Source: Pseudomonadota bacterium (GTDB lineage Bacteria > Vulcanimicrobiota > Xenobia > RGZZ01). Taken from it: a DNA stretch of 39,777 bases. Positions 1 through 7,295 of the stretch are shown piece after piece. Every line of letters begins with the position of its first letter. The stretch's first letter is position 1. The notes under the pieces were generated by a model. That model was not told the DNA's origin, made no database searches, and saw only the letters and a program-made list of their open reading frames with translations. The stretch covers positions 1 to 39,777 of the forward strand of contig RGZZ01000006.1 in assembly GCA_010028905.1 (NCBI GenBank), given 5' to 3'. Position numbers and translations under genes: made by a program.

Positions 1-2
1 TC

Positions 3-768
3 ATCCTTGCTCGTCCCATGACGTCGCCCAGCGCCGCGGTAGATCAGGGAAAGGCAGATGAGCGCCGCCTTTCCACGGCGCGCAAGCAGGCGTCTGAAGA
101 CCCGAAGAATCCACAGTGGCCCTACGAGGTGGCCACCATTCTCGAGAGCCAGGGCAACGAGGCGGGAGCGGTTGAGCAGTACAAGGCCGCGCTGGCCATC
201 GATCCGGGGTACCCGCCCGCGCTCCAGCGATTTGCCAGCACCCTCATCATGACGAAGAAGTACGATGAGGCGCGCAAGGTTCTTGTCGACGGCATCGCCG
301 CAGAGAAAGACGCCATTGCGCGCCTGAACAAGTCGCGCGCCAAGGACGAGCCGGAGCTGGCCCCCAACCCTGAGTTCCAGGTGCTCCTCTTCGATGCAGA
401 CATGGCGCTCGGTGCGTCTCGCTCGGCAGAGGCACGCGAGGCGCTGCGCACGTTGCTGCGCATCAACCCGACGGTGTTCCCGCGCATGGTGCAAGGCTGG
501 GCATTCAACGTGGCGTTCCAGCAGAACGACAAGAAGATGGCGCTCGCGGGCATCCAGGTGGCCATCGAGGAGGCGGGCGCAGGGCACGAGCAGGCTGCCG
601 CGACTGAGCTCGAAAACCTCAAGAAGACGGTGACCACGATCAATTTCAACGCCGGTCGCGCCGACCTCTGGGGCTCCCGAGGCCACAGGGTCTGGGGCGC
701 CTGGTGCGGCACCCGAAGCCGCGGCTCCATCGGGAGCCGCTTCGAGCGCTGCAACAGCCACGCCTTGA
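3..768 (+). CDS. TPR-repeat protein, 5'-partial, apparent frameshift near 3' end
   Basis: The frame is open from the window edge, so the true start probably lies upstream; the first internal ATG is at 18. Residues after that ATG contain TPR-like helices (the ATILESQGNEAGAVEQYKAA and ALAIDPGYPPALQRFA segments), a fold used for protein-protein contacts. The frame keeps running to 968, but after about 645 it turns into non-protein-like sequence and crosses a terminator. The +1 frame, open after 631, instead gives a proline/alanine-rich tail (starting PVAPTSGAPEATGSG) that stops with TGA at 766-768, just before the terminator. Similar P/A-rich tails occur on neighbours, for example the solute-binding protein. 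I infer a one-frame slip between about 634 and 655, either a real mutation or a sequence error. No specific function can be assigned. Confidence 0.6.
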
Positions 769-796
769 GGTCAAGGCCGTGCGTCAGTGACTCAAG

Positions 797-823
797 GGCG
801 CTGCCTGCGTGCAGCGCCTTTTT
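797..823 (+). terminator. Rho-independent terminator after the TPR gene
   Basis: An 8-bp perfect stem, GGCGCTGC (797-804) and GCAGCGCC (811-818), with a 6-nt loop is followed by five T residues. It lies 28 nt after the proposed stop at 768, which supports that stop over the one at 968. Confidence 0.85.
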
Positions 824-1767
824 CACGCCTCAGGGCTCGGGCTGGTGCTCTGTGGAGGCGTGCTCTCAGGCACGATTGCCCGGCGCTCACGTCTCGTCGG
901 AGATACGTCTGGCGGGCGTCGGGGCGCTTCGCTCAAGCAGGCGACCAATGCCTCTTCATAGTCTCTGATCTTGAAGCCCTGAAGGCGGTAGAACGTATTG
1001 CCCAGAACCACGCGCAGCGGTCGGCGCGCGGGTCGATCGAGCGTTGCCGAGGCCACGGCATGAATCGGAAAGCCCTCATGCCCACCCACACGCAGGATGG
1101 TGCGCGCCCAGGCGTGCCAGCTGATTCCATCTCTCTCGCCTGAGTTGGTGATGTGGAAGGTGCCATAGGTACCGCCGCGCACCAGTCGCGCGATTGCCCC
1201 GGCGAGGTCGGCGCTGTAGGTGGGCAGCATGAACTCGTCTCCCGTGGCTTCCATCGGACGTCTGTCGGCCGCGCTGCTCAGCACCTGACGCACAAAGTCA
1301 TCGCCGTTCCTCGAGAACACGCTCTGAGTGCGGACGATGTGGAACTTCTTCAGGTGGTTGCGAACCACCATCTCTGCGGCGGCTTTCGAGTGCCCGAGAA
1401 CGTTCTGGGGATCAGGCTGGTCCCACTCTGTGTACGGCCCCTTCTTGGCGCCGCTGAAGACATCGCTGGTGCTGATGAGGGCAAATCCCGCGTCGTGCTC
1501 GAGGCAGGCCAGCACGAGGTTCTGCGTGGTCAGGACGTTCTGGCGCAACGCTTGCCAGGGCTCGCGCTCGCAGGCGTCTGCGTCGAGCATGCCGTCGGTG
1601 TGAATCACGGCCCGAGGGCGTAGGCGCATGAACAGCTCATTCACCCGCTCCGGGTCGGTGAGATCAATGCCGCGCTGACTGACCCCCATGATCTCGAGGT
1701 CCTGGCGCATGGCGAGCATGAGGTCGCGCCCGATTGGGGTGTCGCTGCCGGTGACGAGAATCTTCAA
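823..1767 (-). CDS. RmlD-like NAD(P)-dependent sugar-nucleotide reductase family protein
   Basis: The 314-residue product has the extended short-chain dehydrogenase fold of the RmlD (dTDP-4-dehydrorhamnose reductase) substrate-binding family. It starts with a Rossmann strand (MKILVTGSDTPIG), followed by ISTSDVFSG and a C-terminal domain with GTYGTFHITNSGE, the RmlD-type sugar-pocket region. Two hallmarks are altered. The glycine motif reads GSDTPIG, with the middle Gly replaced by Thr. The catalytic YxxxK reads LGHSK, so the Tyr is Leu while the Lys is kept. It may therefore bind a nucleotide sugar without the classical reduction, or act on another substrate. The start is TTG, with no clear ribosome site. 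A 35-residue Pro/Ser/Arg-rich tail ends at the shared terminator. It lies downstream of the solute-binding protein gene on the same strand (173-nt gap). Confidence 0.8.
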   Translation of the reverse strand: MKILVTGSDTPIGRDLMLAMRQDLEIMGVSQRGIDLTDPERVNELFMRLRPRAVIHTDGMLDADACEREPWQALRQNVLTTQNLVLACLEHDAGFALISTSDVFSGAKKGPYTEWDQPDPQNVLGHSKAAAEMVVRNHLKKFHIVRTQSVFSRNGDDFVRQVLSSAADRRPMEATGDEFMLPTYSADLAGAIARLVRGGTYGTFHITNSGERDGISWHAWARTILRVGGHEGFPIHAVASATLDRPARRPLRVVLGNTFYRLQGFKIRDYEEALVACLSEAPRRPPDVSPTRRERRAIVPESTPPQSTSPSPEA

Positions 1768-1940
1768 CGAAGCGGTTTTTCGTGCCGCCTGCGGGGGGTT
1801 CCTCGTTCGAGACGTCTCTCTGTGCCCTCACGCTCCTTCATGGAGGCTGCGTTTGCCGGGGCGGGCAATTTCTTCTTTTTGAGGAACAGGAGAGCGTTCG
1901 GCGTTCGCGGAGCCTCTTGCAGATGTTCGTGGCGCGCTGT

Positions 1941-3182
1941 CTACCGACTGGGAGCAACGGGTGCGGATGATGCTGCGGGCGACGCTGCGCCAGGCGAGAC
2001 CGCGGAAGAGGGAGACGGCATCTCAGGCTCCGGTGTGACTGGGGGCGGACGCGCAGCAGGGGAATCGATCTCGATGGCTTGCAGCAGATCGAGCTGCACA
2101 ACGCGCTCGAGGGACCTTGGCGGTGGACCGCTCGTGTTGCGAAGGTCGGTGATGTGCCAGAAGTCGACGAGTGTCTGCATCTCGTTGAACACGGATCGGG
2201 GGTCGAGCTTCTTGTTGTCGGTCAGCGTGAGCAGGTGCTGATGTTCGAGAAGAGAGGCTACCTCAGACGCAGGATGCTGCGCGTCACGCGCGACCATCTC
2301 GATGCCGAGGGTGCGGTCCTTGAGCAGTGCAGCCTCGAGCTCGAACCAGTGCTGCATGAATCGCATCACTTCGGCTCTTCGATTGGAAAGCGCGCCATAT
2401 CCCACCACGCATATGTCGGTGGGCCAGGAAAGTGCGGGCGAGCTTCTCGCGATGACCTTCGCGTCGCACTCGGTCACGGCGGTCTGCACGAAGGGCTCCC
2501 AGAGAACAGCGGCATCAACCCTCTTCAACCGCAGCAGCGAGACAGCGTCGCGGGGGTCGTCAACGTCGACGAAGTGGATCTCTGACAGCAGCACTTTGGC
2601 CGAATCGAGGAAGTAGGCCAGAAGTCGCAGGCCGCCGCCTCCGCTCACCACAGCGATGGTCTTGCCCTTGAGATCCGCCACCGACTCGCCCCGTGTCGTG
2701 ACAAGCGCATCGAAGCCTGTGCTCGTCGCGGTTTCGAAGAGCAGTGCCCCAGGGCTCATCCGGGTCGAGGCGAGCACGAATGAGTCGAGGGTGCCACAAG
2801 CCGCATCGATGCGGTTGGCGGCCAGCATCTGCCAGCGCTGCGCTGCGTCTGGCACGACGATGCATTCGATGGCCATGTCGTTTGAGTGGTCTGCGATGAA
2901 CTTGGGAAGCGCGAGGAAGAGCAGCGCGATCCGACGTTCGTCGACAGCGATTCGAAACGTGTTCGGGTCTCGATGCGATGCTGCTGGCGAAGGCGACACC
3001 GCGCCGGAGGGCGCAGCGGATGAAGGCCCTTCGTGTGGTGCAGCGGGAGAGGCTTCGGGCGCGGGAGGCGCAGCTGGGGAGCGCATGAATGGCAGACGCA
3101 GACCCACCATCCACATCGCTGCGAAGGCGACGAGGGGGGTGAGCATCAAGAGCACGAGGAGTCGGCGAAGCAGTGTCTTCAA
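1941..3182 (-). CDS. Membrane-anchored NMT1/SsuA-like solute-binding protein
   Basis: The 413-residue product opens with an uncleaved-looking membrane helix (LLRRLLVLLMLTPLVAFAAM), then a Pro/Ala/Ser-rich linker to about residue 70, then a periplasmic type 2 binding domain of the NMT1/THI5/SsuA class. Typical pieces are FRIAVDERRIALLFLALPKF, the AANRIDAACGTLDSFVLAS segment, DLKGKTIAVVSGGGGLRLLA and RVDAAVLWEPF. This family captures sulfonates, nitrate or pyrimidine-like ligands for ABC importers. No ABC permease or ATPase is adjacent, so the partner lies elsewhere or the protein acts as a membrane-bound sensor. The C-terminus is another Pro/Ala/Ser-rich tail. The start is TTG at 3182 (an upstream stop leaves no longer option) without a clear ribosome site; the ATG at residue 14 is an alternative. 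The ligand is unknown. Confidence 0.8.
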   Translation of the reverse strand: MKTLLRRLLVLLMLTPLVAFAAMWMVGLRLPFMRSPAAPPAPEASPAAPHEGPSSAAPSGAVSPSPAASHRDPNTFRIAVDERRIALLFLALPKFIADHSNDMAIECIVVPDAAQRWQMLAANRIDAACGTLDSFVLASTRMSPGALLFETATSTGFDALVTTRGESVADLKGKTIAVVSGGGGLRLLAYFLDSAKVLLSEIHFVDVDDPRDAVSLLRLKRVDAAVLWEPFVQTAVTECDAKVIARSSPALSWPTDICVVGYGALSNRRAEVMRFMQHWFELEAALLKDRTLGIEMVARDAQHPASEVASLLEHQHLLTLTDNKKLDPRSVFNEMQTLVDFWHITDLRNTSGPPPRSLERVVQLDLLQAIEIDSPAARPPPVTPEPEMPSPSSAVSPGAASPAASSAPVAPSR

Positions 3183-3263
3183 TGCGTTTCACGTGCGGGA
3201 AAGAGAGGCTGCACAACACATTCTCCGATGCACGGTTGCGTCCTGTCGTTCTCGGAGAACGAA

Positions 3264-3291
3264 AAACCCCGAGCATCTCTGCTCGGGGTTT
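3264..3291 (-). terminator. Rho-independent terminator of the histone-like gene
   Basis: An 11-bp stem, AAACCCCGAGC (3264-3274) and GCTCGGGGTTT (3281-3291), with a 6-nt loop lies 26 nt beyond the - strand stop at 3318. Read on the - strand it ends in five T residues. Confidence 0.85.
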
Positions 3292-3317
3292 CTGCAAGTT
3301 GCGCTCGCGGTGCGAGG

Positions 3318-3581
3318 CTACTTCTTGGGTGCCTTGGCGGCGGCCTTCTTGGCAGGCGCCTTCTTGGCGGGGGCCTTCTTGGCGGGGGCCTTCTTGGCAG
3401 GCGCCTTCTTGGCGGGGGCCTTCTTGGCAGCGACCTTCTTGGCAGCGGCCTTCTTGGCGGGGGCCTTCTTCGCGGCGGCGGGCGCGCTCGCAGGCTTCTC
3501 CGATTTGGACTTCGCGTCGCCGGTCTTTGACGCTCCGGGTTTCTTGTCGTCGTTGGCAGCAGGCACTCGACTATCCTCCAT
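3318..3581 (-). CDS. Histone H1-like Lys/Ala/Pro-rich repeat protein
   Basis: The 87-residue, strongly basic protein has about 35 N-terminal residues (MEDSRVPAANDDKKPGASKT...) followed by roughly nine tandem five-residue units of the type KKAPA/KKAAA, ending in KAPKK. Such tails occur in eukaryotic H1 C-termini, chlamydial Hc proteins, AlgP and the extended tails of some bacterial HU proteins, where they bind DNA and condense the nucleoid. Here the tail stands alone without an HU domain. The gene is a single transcription unit with a near-consensus promoter and a strong terminator. No Shine-Dalgarno sequence is visible before the ATG at 3579-3581; an AC-rich stretch follows an unusual palindrome in the leader. 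DNA binding is inferred from composition only. Confidence 0.8.
   Translation of the reverse strand: MEDSRVPAANDDKKPGASKTGDAKSKSEKPASAPAAAKKAPAKKAAAKKVAAKKAPAKKAPAKKAPAKKAPAKKAPAKKAAAKAPKK
3330..3472 (-). repeat. 15-bp tandem coding repeats (KKAPA units)
   Basis: About nine imperfect 15-bp units (+ strand form close to GCGGGGGCCTTCTTG) encode the Lys/Ala/Pro tail of the histone-like protein. Long identical stretches make this tract prone to gain or loss of units, so its length may vary between strains. Confidence 0.8.
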
Positions 3582-3599
3582 CGTGTTGTTGGTTGCTTC

Positions 3600-3620
3600 G
3601 ATCTTTTACTTGAAAAGATC
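3600..3620 (-). promoter_or_regulatory. Palindrome in the leader of the histone-like gene
   Basis: A perfect inverted repeat has arms GATCTTTT (3600-3607) and AAAAGATC (3613-3620) and a 5-nt centre. It sits about 10 nt downstream of the predicted transcription start and about 19 nt before the ATG, so it could be an operator or a 5'-end RNA hairpin. Confidence 0.6.
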
Positions 3621-3633
3621 TCACTATGTGGTC

Positions 3634-3662
3634 AGTATATCAACCTGATCATGAAGTGTCAA
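3634..3662 (-). promoter_or_regulatory. Sigma-70-type promoter of the histone-like gene
   Basis: On the - strand the -35 box is TTGACA (3662-3657, a perfect match), the spacer is 17 nt and the -10 box is TATACT (3639-3634). Transcription should start near 3628, giving a leader of about 46 nt. This is the best promoter match in the window. Confidence 0.8.
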
Positions 3663-3739
3663 TAAGAAGTGGAAACACTTGATGTTGCACGCATGCGATC
3701 GCACTGCGCGCACGCATCGACCGTGTTGTCGCGAGCATG

Positions 3740-3769
3740 AAAAAACGGCGCCATTGCGCCGTTTTTTTT
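3740..3769 (-). terminator. Terminator of the cystathionine beta-synthase gene, bidirectional form
   Basis: A stem ACGGCGC (3745-3751) and GCGCCGT (3756-3762) with a CATT loop is flanked by an A run on the left and eight T residues on the right, so it can work in either direction. It lies 31 nt beyond the - strand stop at 3800. Confidence 0.85.
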
Positions 3770-3799
3770 GTTGACCGAAAAGCGTTGCGCGTTGCGAGG

Positions 3800-5170
3800 T
3801 CAATGCCGCATCGTGACTTTTTGGAAGAAGTCGATGAGGTCGATCTTCGTGAGGATGCCCTTGGGCTTTCCGCTCTCCTCCGTGATGATGACGGCCGATC
3901 GACCCTCGAGCAGCGCCTGGTAGACCGATGTGATCGGTGTATCGAATGCAAATGTGGGAAGCGGCGCAGACATCACTTCAGCGACATCTTGCGAGAGGAC
4001 GTGCGGATCCTGGTAGATGAGATTCATCAGCGCAGTCTCCTGCACGGTGCCGGCCAGCGCGTCTCCGCCGTTGATGACGGGCACCTGAGAGATGCTGTGC
4101 TCACGCATGATCTCGATGGCGCGCGTCACGGGATCGCTGACGGAGACGGCGAGCAGCGGAGGCAGCTCGGTCTTCTTCTGCCGCAGAACGTCGAGCAGCG
4201 TGGGCGCTTCGCTCTCGTATTCCCAGAACCCATGCTCCTTCATGTAGTCGTCGCTGAAGAAGCGTGAGAGATAGTTGCGTCCGCTGTCTGGGAGAAGCAC
4301 GACAACGACCTTCTCATCATCGAGATGACGGGCCACCTTGAGTGCGCCCCAGACTGCGGCGCCGCAGGAACCGCCCGCGAGAATGCCCTCTTCACGGGCA
4401 AGGTGACGCGCGGTGATGAACGCGTCGCGATCGCTCACGATGATCTTCTCGTCGATGATCGACAGATCGATGGTCTCGGGAATGAAGTCTTCACCGATGC
4501 CCTCGATCTTGTAAGGGCGGATCTTGTCGGTGGTGTAGAGCGAGCCTTCCGGATCGACCCCCACGATCTTCACGCTGGGCTTGCGCTCCTTGAGATACTT
4601 CGCGACACCGCTGATGGTGCCACCCGTTCCCATGCCGGCGACGAAGACGTCGATGCGTCCCTCGGTCTGCTCCCAGATCTCCGGGCCAGTGGTCTCGTAG
4701 TGCGTGCGAGGATTCGTGGGGTTGGCATACTGATTCGGTTGAAACGCATTCGGGATCTCTCTCGACAGACGCTCCGCCACCGAGTAGTAGCTCTCTGGCG
4801 AGTCTTTCGGCACGGCGGTCGGCGTGATGACGACCTCAGCTCCGTAGGCTTTGAGCAGGCGGATCTTCTCCTGACTCATCTTGTCGGGCATCACGAACAC
4901 GCACCGATAGCCGCGCAGCGCCGCGGCCATGGCCAGCCCGACACCCGTGTTGCCAGACGTGGGCTCGACGATGGTGCCCCCCTTCTTCAGCAGCCCTCTG
5001 CGCTCGGCGTCTTCGATCATCTTGATGCCGATGCGGTCCTTGACGCTTCCGCCGGGGTTGAGCATCTCCAGTTTGGCGAGCACGGTGGGGCGAACCCCCA
5101 CAGTCATCCGGTTGAGCCTGACCAGCGGTGTGTGACCGATGAGCTCGAGAACGTTGCTTGCGAACTTCAT
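3800..5170 (-). CDS. cbs: Cystathionine beta-synthase with C-terminal CBS pair
   Basis: The 456-residue PLP enzyme joins serine (or an activated serine) to homocysteine to give cystathionine, feeding transsulfuration. It has the fold-type II signatures: SVKDR with the PLP lysine at residue 44, TSGNTG at 71-76 for the substrate carboxylate, and the phosphate loop GMGTGGTISG. From about residue 330 two CBS domains follow (VSVSDPVTRAIEIMREHSIS and SAPLPTFAFDTPITS), which in this family bind adenosyl ligands and regulate activity. I chose the ATG at 5168-5170 because the family begins there (MKFASNVLELIGHTPLVRL) and GAGGAAG precedes it; a longer in-frame extension to 5320 is not protein-like. O-acetylserine-using cysteine synthases are close relatives, but the CBS pair favours cystathionine beta-synthase. 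Confidence 0.92.
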   Translation of the reverse strand: MKFASNVLELIGHTPLVRLNRMTVGVRPTVLAKLEMLNPGGSVKDRIGIKMIEDAERRGLLKKGGTIVEPTSGNTGVGLAMAAALRGYRCVFVMPDKMSQEKIRLLKAYGAEVVITPTAVPKDSPESYYSVAERLSREIPNAFQPNQYANPTNPRTHYETTGPEIWEQTEGRIDVFVAGMGTGGTISGVAKYLKERKPSVKIVGVDPEGSLYTTDKIRPYKIEGIGEDFIPETIDLSIIDEKIIVSDRDAFITARHLAREEGILAGGSCGAAVWGALKVARHLDDEKVVVVLLPDSGRNYLSRFFSDDYMKEHGFWEYESEAPTLLDVLRQKKTELPPLLAVSVSDPVTRAIEIMREHSISQVPVINGGDALAGTVQETALMNLIYQDPHVLSQDVAEVMSAPLPTFAFDTPITSVYQALLEGRSAVIITEESGKPKGILTKIDLIDFFQKVTMRH

Positions 5171-5476
5171 GGGGGCTTCCTCGACGAACCTCTGATGTCG
5201 CGAGCCGTGGCCGGGCGTGCACGCGGGAAGTGGACGGCCCAAGGGCACTCGCGCGGAGCAGGCGTTGCTTCGCGAACCCAGGACGCGTTCCTCTTGCAAG
5301 CGTGCTTGAATCGCTCTCACGCATGGCGATCATCGGAGCTGATCACGACGAGCGTGCTCGGCCTTTGTTGCTGGGGGGCGAGCGCGGATATTCACGGATA
5401 CAGTGAATCAGGCAGCACGATGTCAGGCGAGCCTGGCACACGCGCGACGCTCGGCCTGCGCGTCAGCTGGCGCGCG
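5171..5476. other. Intergenic region without a supported gene
   Basis: These 306 nt between cbs and the 52-residue ORF (both - strand) contain no convincing coding sequence or promoter. The only structure is an inverted repeat, ATTCAC (5390-5395) and GTGAAT (5403-5408), with a 7-nt loop. It could be a weak terminator for the upstream operon or an operator for cbs. Confidence 0.5.
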
Positions 5477-5635
5477 CTATTCGATGGGGGCGCAGCCAGA
5501 CAGCAGCGACAGGACAGCGATGGCGATGCCCAGCAGGCGCCAGTCGTTGTGGCGAGCGATGACGAAGCAGGACAGCAAGGGGGTGCGCCAGTGCATCGGG
5601 GGAGACGCTGTGTCGCGCGGGTCGTTCGATGTCAT
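5477..5635 (-). CDS. Small 52-residue hydrophobic-tail protein, coupled to the oxidoreductase
   Basis: This short ORF reads MTSNDPRDTASPPMHWRTPL and continues through WRLLGIAIAVLSLLSGCAPIE to TAG. Its ATG overlaps the TGA of the upstream oxidoreductase gene (ATGA, 5632-5635), and a strong AAGGAGA precedes the ATG, both good signs of translation. The first 32 residues are polar; the last 20 form a hydrophobic segment ending in LLSGC, which looks like a lipobox although it lies at the C-terminus with only four residues after the Cys. It could be a tail-anchored membrane peptide or the start of a truncated lipoprotein gene. I know no family for it. Confidence 0.5.
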   Translation of the reverse strand: MTSNDPRDTASPPMHWRTPLLSCFVIARHNDWRLLGIAIAVLSLLSGCAPIE

Positions 5636-6687
5636 GTTGGATCTCCTTTCGTTTCCGCCGTTTCGTGGGTTGAACCGACTTCGATCTCACGTTCGAGCAT
5701 GGCCGACTCGTAGGCGTGCGCGAGGACGCCTGCCAGGCGAAGGCCGTCGTCTGCGTCGCGTGCGGGTGAGTGCCCGTGTCTGCGCACACGGTCGATGAAC
5801 GCGCGGGCGAGTCGCGCGTGCGCGGCCGACGCATCGAGCTGAGGCTGCAGCACAGATCGGGCCCCCTCGATCTCGAGAACCAGCCGGAGCGGCCACAGCG
5901 TTGCTCGACCTCGCTCACCGATGACCTCGATGTGCTCGCAGTCGCTCTCCAGATGCTGGGCCCAGGCTGTCTCGATGAGTGCAGATCGCCCTCCAGCGAA
6001 CCGTATCAGCACCGTCGCCGCATCTTCTACGCACGCGTCGGCGGGATCAGATGGGCGCGATCGCGTCACCGCACTCACGCGTTCGATGGCCGCGCCGCGC
6101 ATGAACCGCAAGGAGAGATCGAGCAGGTGCGTTCCGAAGTGGAGCAACGCGCCACCACCGCTGCGCCGCCGATCGGTGCGCCAGCCTTCGGGTCTTCCCT
6201 CGCGCTTCGCCACAGTCGCCTGCACGTGGGTGATACGTCCCATGATGTCGCTTTCGATGAGTCGCTCGAGATGCATCACGGCGGGGTCATGGCGACGGGG
6301 GAGCGCGAGCGCGTACACGCGGTTGCTCTCTCGCGCCGCGCGCGCTATGGCTTCTGCCTGCGCAACGTTGATGCCGGAAGGGGGCTCGCAGAGAACGTGC
6401 TTGCCGGCGCGCAAGGCCTGCTCGGCCACGGGAGCGTGCAGATCGTTGGGCAGCGCGATCACCACCGCGTCGATCTCGGGCATGGCGAGAACGTCGTGCC
6501 AGTTCGCTGTGGTCTCACGCACACCGAACTGTCGAAGCGCGGCCAGCAGCGCTGCCTGCTGGACGTCGCACACCACGAGCGGGAGCACGTCTTCCATCTG
6601 CGAGAAGATCGGCAGATGGATAGCGCGCAGCGCGTGCCCTCCTCCGATGAAGCCCATGCGGATCACACTTGACACATCTGCGCACAT
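5632..6687 (-). CDS. Gfo/Idh/MocA family oxidoreductase-like protein, altered active site
   Basis: The 351-residue product has an N-terminal Rossmann domain (MGFIGGGHALRAIHLPIF, DAVVIALPNDLHAPVAEQAL) and the alpha/beta C-terminal domain of Gfo/Idh/MocA sugar and inositol dehydrogenases. The family's EKP motif, whose Lys is catalytic, reads EPP (GKHVLCEPPSG), and the second motif GGGxLxDxGxH reads GGGALLHFGTH, so the Asp is His while the terminal His remains. The normal hydride-transfer chemistry is therefore doubtful. The start could be ATG 6685-6687 or the ATG ten codons later, right at the Rossmann strand; neither has a strong ribosome site. It overlaps the 52-residue ORF by 4 nt. Substrate unknown. 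Confidence 0.8.
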   Translation of the reverse strand: MCADVSSVIRMGFIGGGHALRAIHLPIFSQMEDVLPLVVCDVQQAALLAALRQFGVRETTANWHDVLAMPEIDAVVIALPNDLHAPVAEQALRAGKHVLCEPPSGINVAQAEAIARAARESNRVYALALPRRHDPAVMHLERLIESDIMGRITHVQATVAKREGRPEGWRTDRRRSGGGALLHFGTHLLDLSLRFMRGAAIERVSAVTRSRPSDPADACVEDAATVLIRFAGGRSALIETAWAQHLESDCEHIEVIGERGRATLWPLRLVLEIEGARSVLQPQLDASAAHARLARAFIDRVRRHGHSPARDADDGLRLAGVLAHAYESAMLEREIEVGSTHETAETKGDPT

Positions 6688-6759
6688 TGGCGCAGCGCCA
6701 TGTTTTCCCTGTCACGATCTGCGCTCGTCACCGTGATGGGAATGACAGGAACGGCGGGA

Positions 6760-6803
6760 GGACTTGCGGGCGCAACGCCCGTAAGGACGTTGCAGGCGAG
6801 TCC
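6760..6803 (+). ncRNA. Candidate structured leader upstream of ridA
   Basis: Two mutually exclusive pairings can form here: CGGGCG/CGCCCG (6767-6772 with 6776-6781) and GCAACG/CGTTGC (6772-6777 with 6788-6793). The first can be closed by GGACT/AGTCC (6760-6764 with 6799-6803). Arms are short, so chance is possible; it resembles no riboswitch class I recognise. It ends 90 nt before ridA. Confidence 0.25.
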
Positions 6804-6893
6804 CGGCCATCACGACGCTGGGCGCGCTTCGGTCGACGTTCGGTCACGCGCATCGCGGATCGCGCAGCGTGCATCGCTTTGGGGAGAACAAGC

Positions 6894-7295
6894 ATGTCTG
6901 ACACCTCTTCACCTCATCAGGTGGTCCATTCCGATGGCGCGCCACGTGCCATCGGTCCGTACTCGCAAGCCATCGCCGCGGGGGACTGGATCTTCTCAGC
7001 GGGGCAGCTGGGGCTCGATCCGGCCACAGGCGAGCTTGTTGACGGCGGTGTGCAGGAGCAGACCCGTCGCGCGCTCGAGAACATCAAGGCGGTGCTCGAG
7101 GCCGCGGGTGCGTCTCTGCGTGACGTCGTCAAGGCGACCATCTACGTTGTCGATCTCGGAGACTACAAGCTGGTGAACGCGCTGTGGGCCGAGTACTTCC
7201 CCGTGGCCCCGCCGGCGCGCACCACCGTTCAGGTGGCCGCGCTCCCGCGGGGAGGGCTCATCGAGTTCGATGTCGTGGCGCACCGACAGGGCTGA
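6894..7295 (+). CDS. ridA: RidA family enamine/imine deaminase
   Basis: The 133-residue protein belongs to the RidA/YjgF/Rid family, which hydrolyses reactive enamines and imines such as 2-aminoacrylate formed by PLP enzymes. It has the whole family pattern: AIGPYSQAIAAGDWIFSAGQ near the N-terminus, EQTRRALENIKAVLEAAGAS in the middle, and the carboxylate-binding Arg in PPARTTVQVAALPRGGLIE near the C-terminus. I chose the ATG at 6894 because GGGGAG lies 8-9 nt upstream and the family begins about ten residues before the conserved block. Its TGA overlaps the next ATG (TGATG, 7293-7297), so the DUF2993-like gene is translationally coupled. Protection of the nearby PLP enzymes (cbs, cysteine desulfurase) is plausible but only inferred. 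Confidence 0.93.
   Translation: MSDTSSPHQVVHSDGAPRAIGPYSQAIAAGDWIFSAGQLGLDPATGELVDGGVQEQTRRALENIKAVLEAAGASLRDVVKATIYVVDLGDYKLVNALWAEYFPVAPPARTTVQVAALPRGGLIEFDVVAHRQG

Noticed and set aside
768-968. C-terminal extension of the TPR ORF to 968
   Set aside because: The extension is compositionally unlike a protein, crosses a strong terminator and overlaps the opposite-strand reductase gene.
2560-3297. Long antisense and shifted ORFs over the solute-binding protein, kinase and flagellar genes
   Set aside because: High-GC DNA produces long open frames; these shadows lack family patterns, and the true frames have clear homology.
3330-3472. CRISPR-like regular repeats
   Set aside because: They are in-frame 15-bp coding repeats of the Lys/Ala/Pro tail without spacers.
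5171-5320. 50-residue N-terminal extension of cystathionine beta-synthase
   Set aside because: It is not protein-like, the family starts at MKFASNVLEL, and a ribosome site precedes the ATG at 5170.
6700-7176. + strand ORF beginning MFSLSRSALVTVMGM, resembling a signal peptide
   Set aside because: It overlaps most of ridA in another frame and has no conserved pattern or ribosome site.
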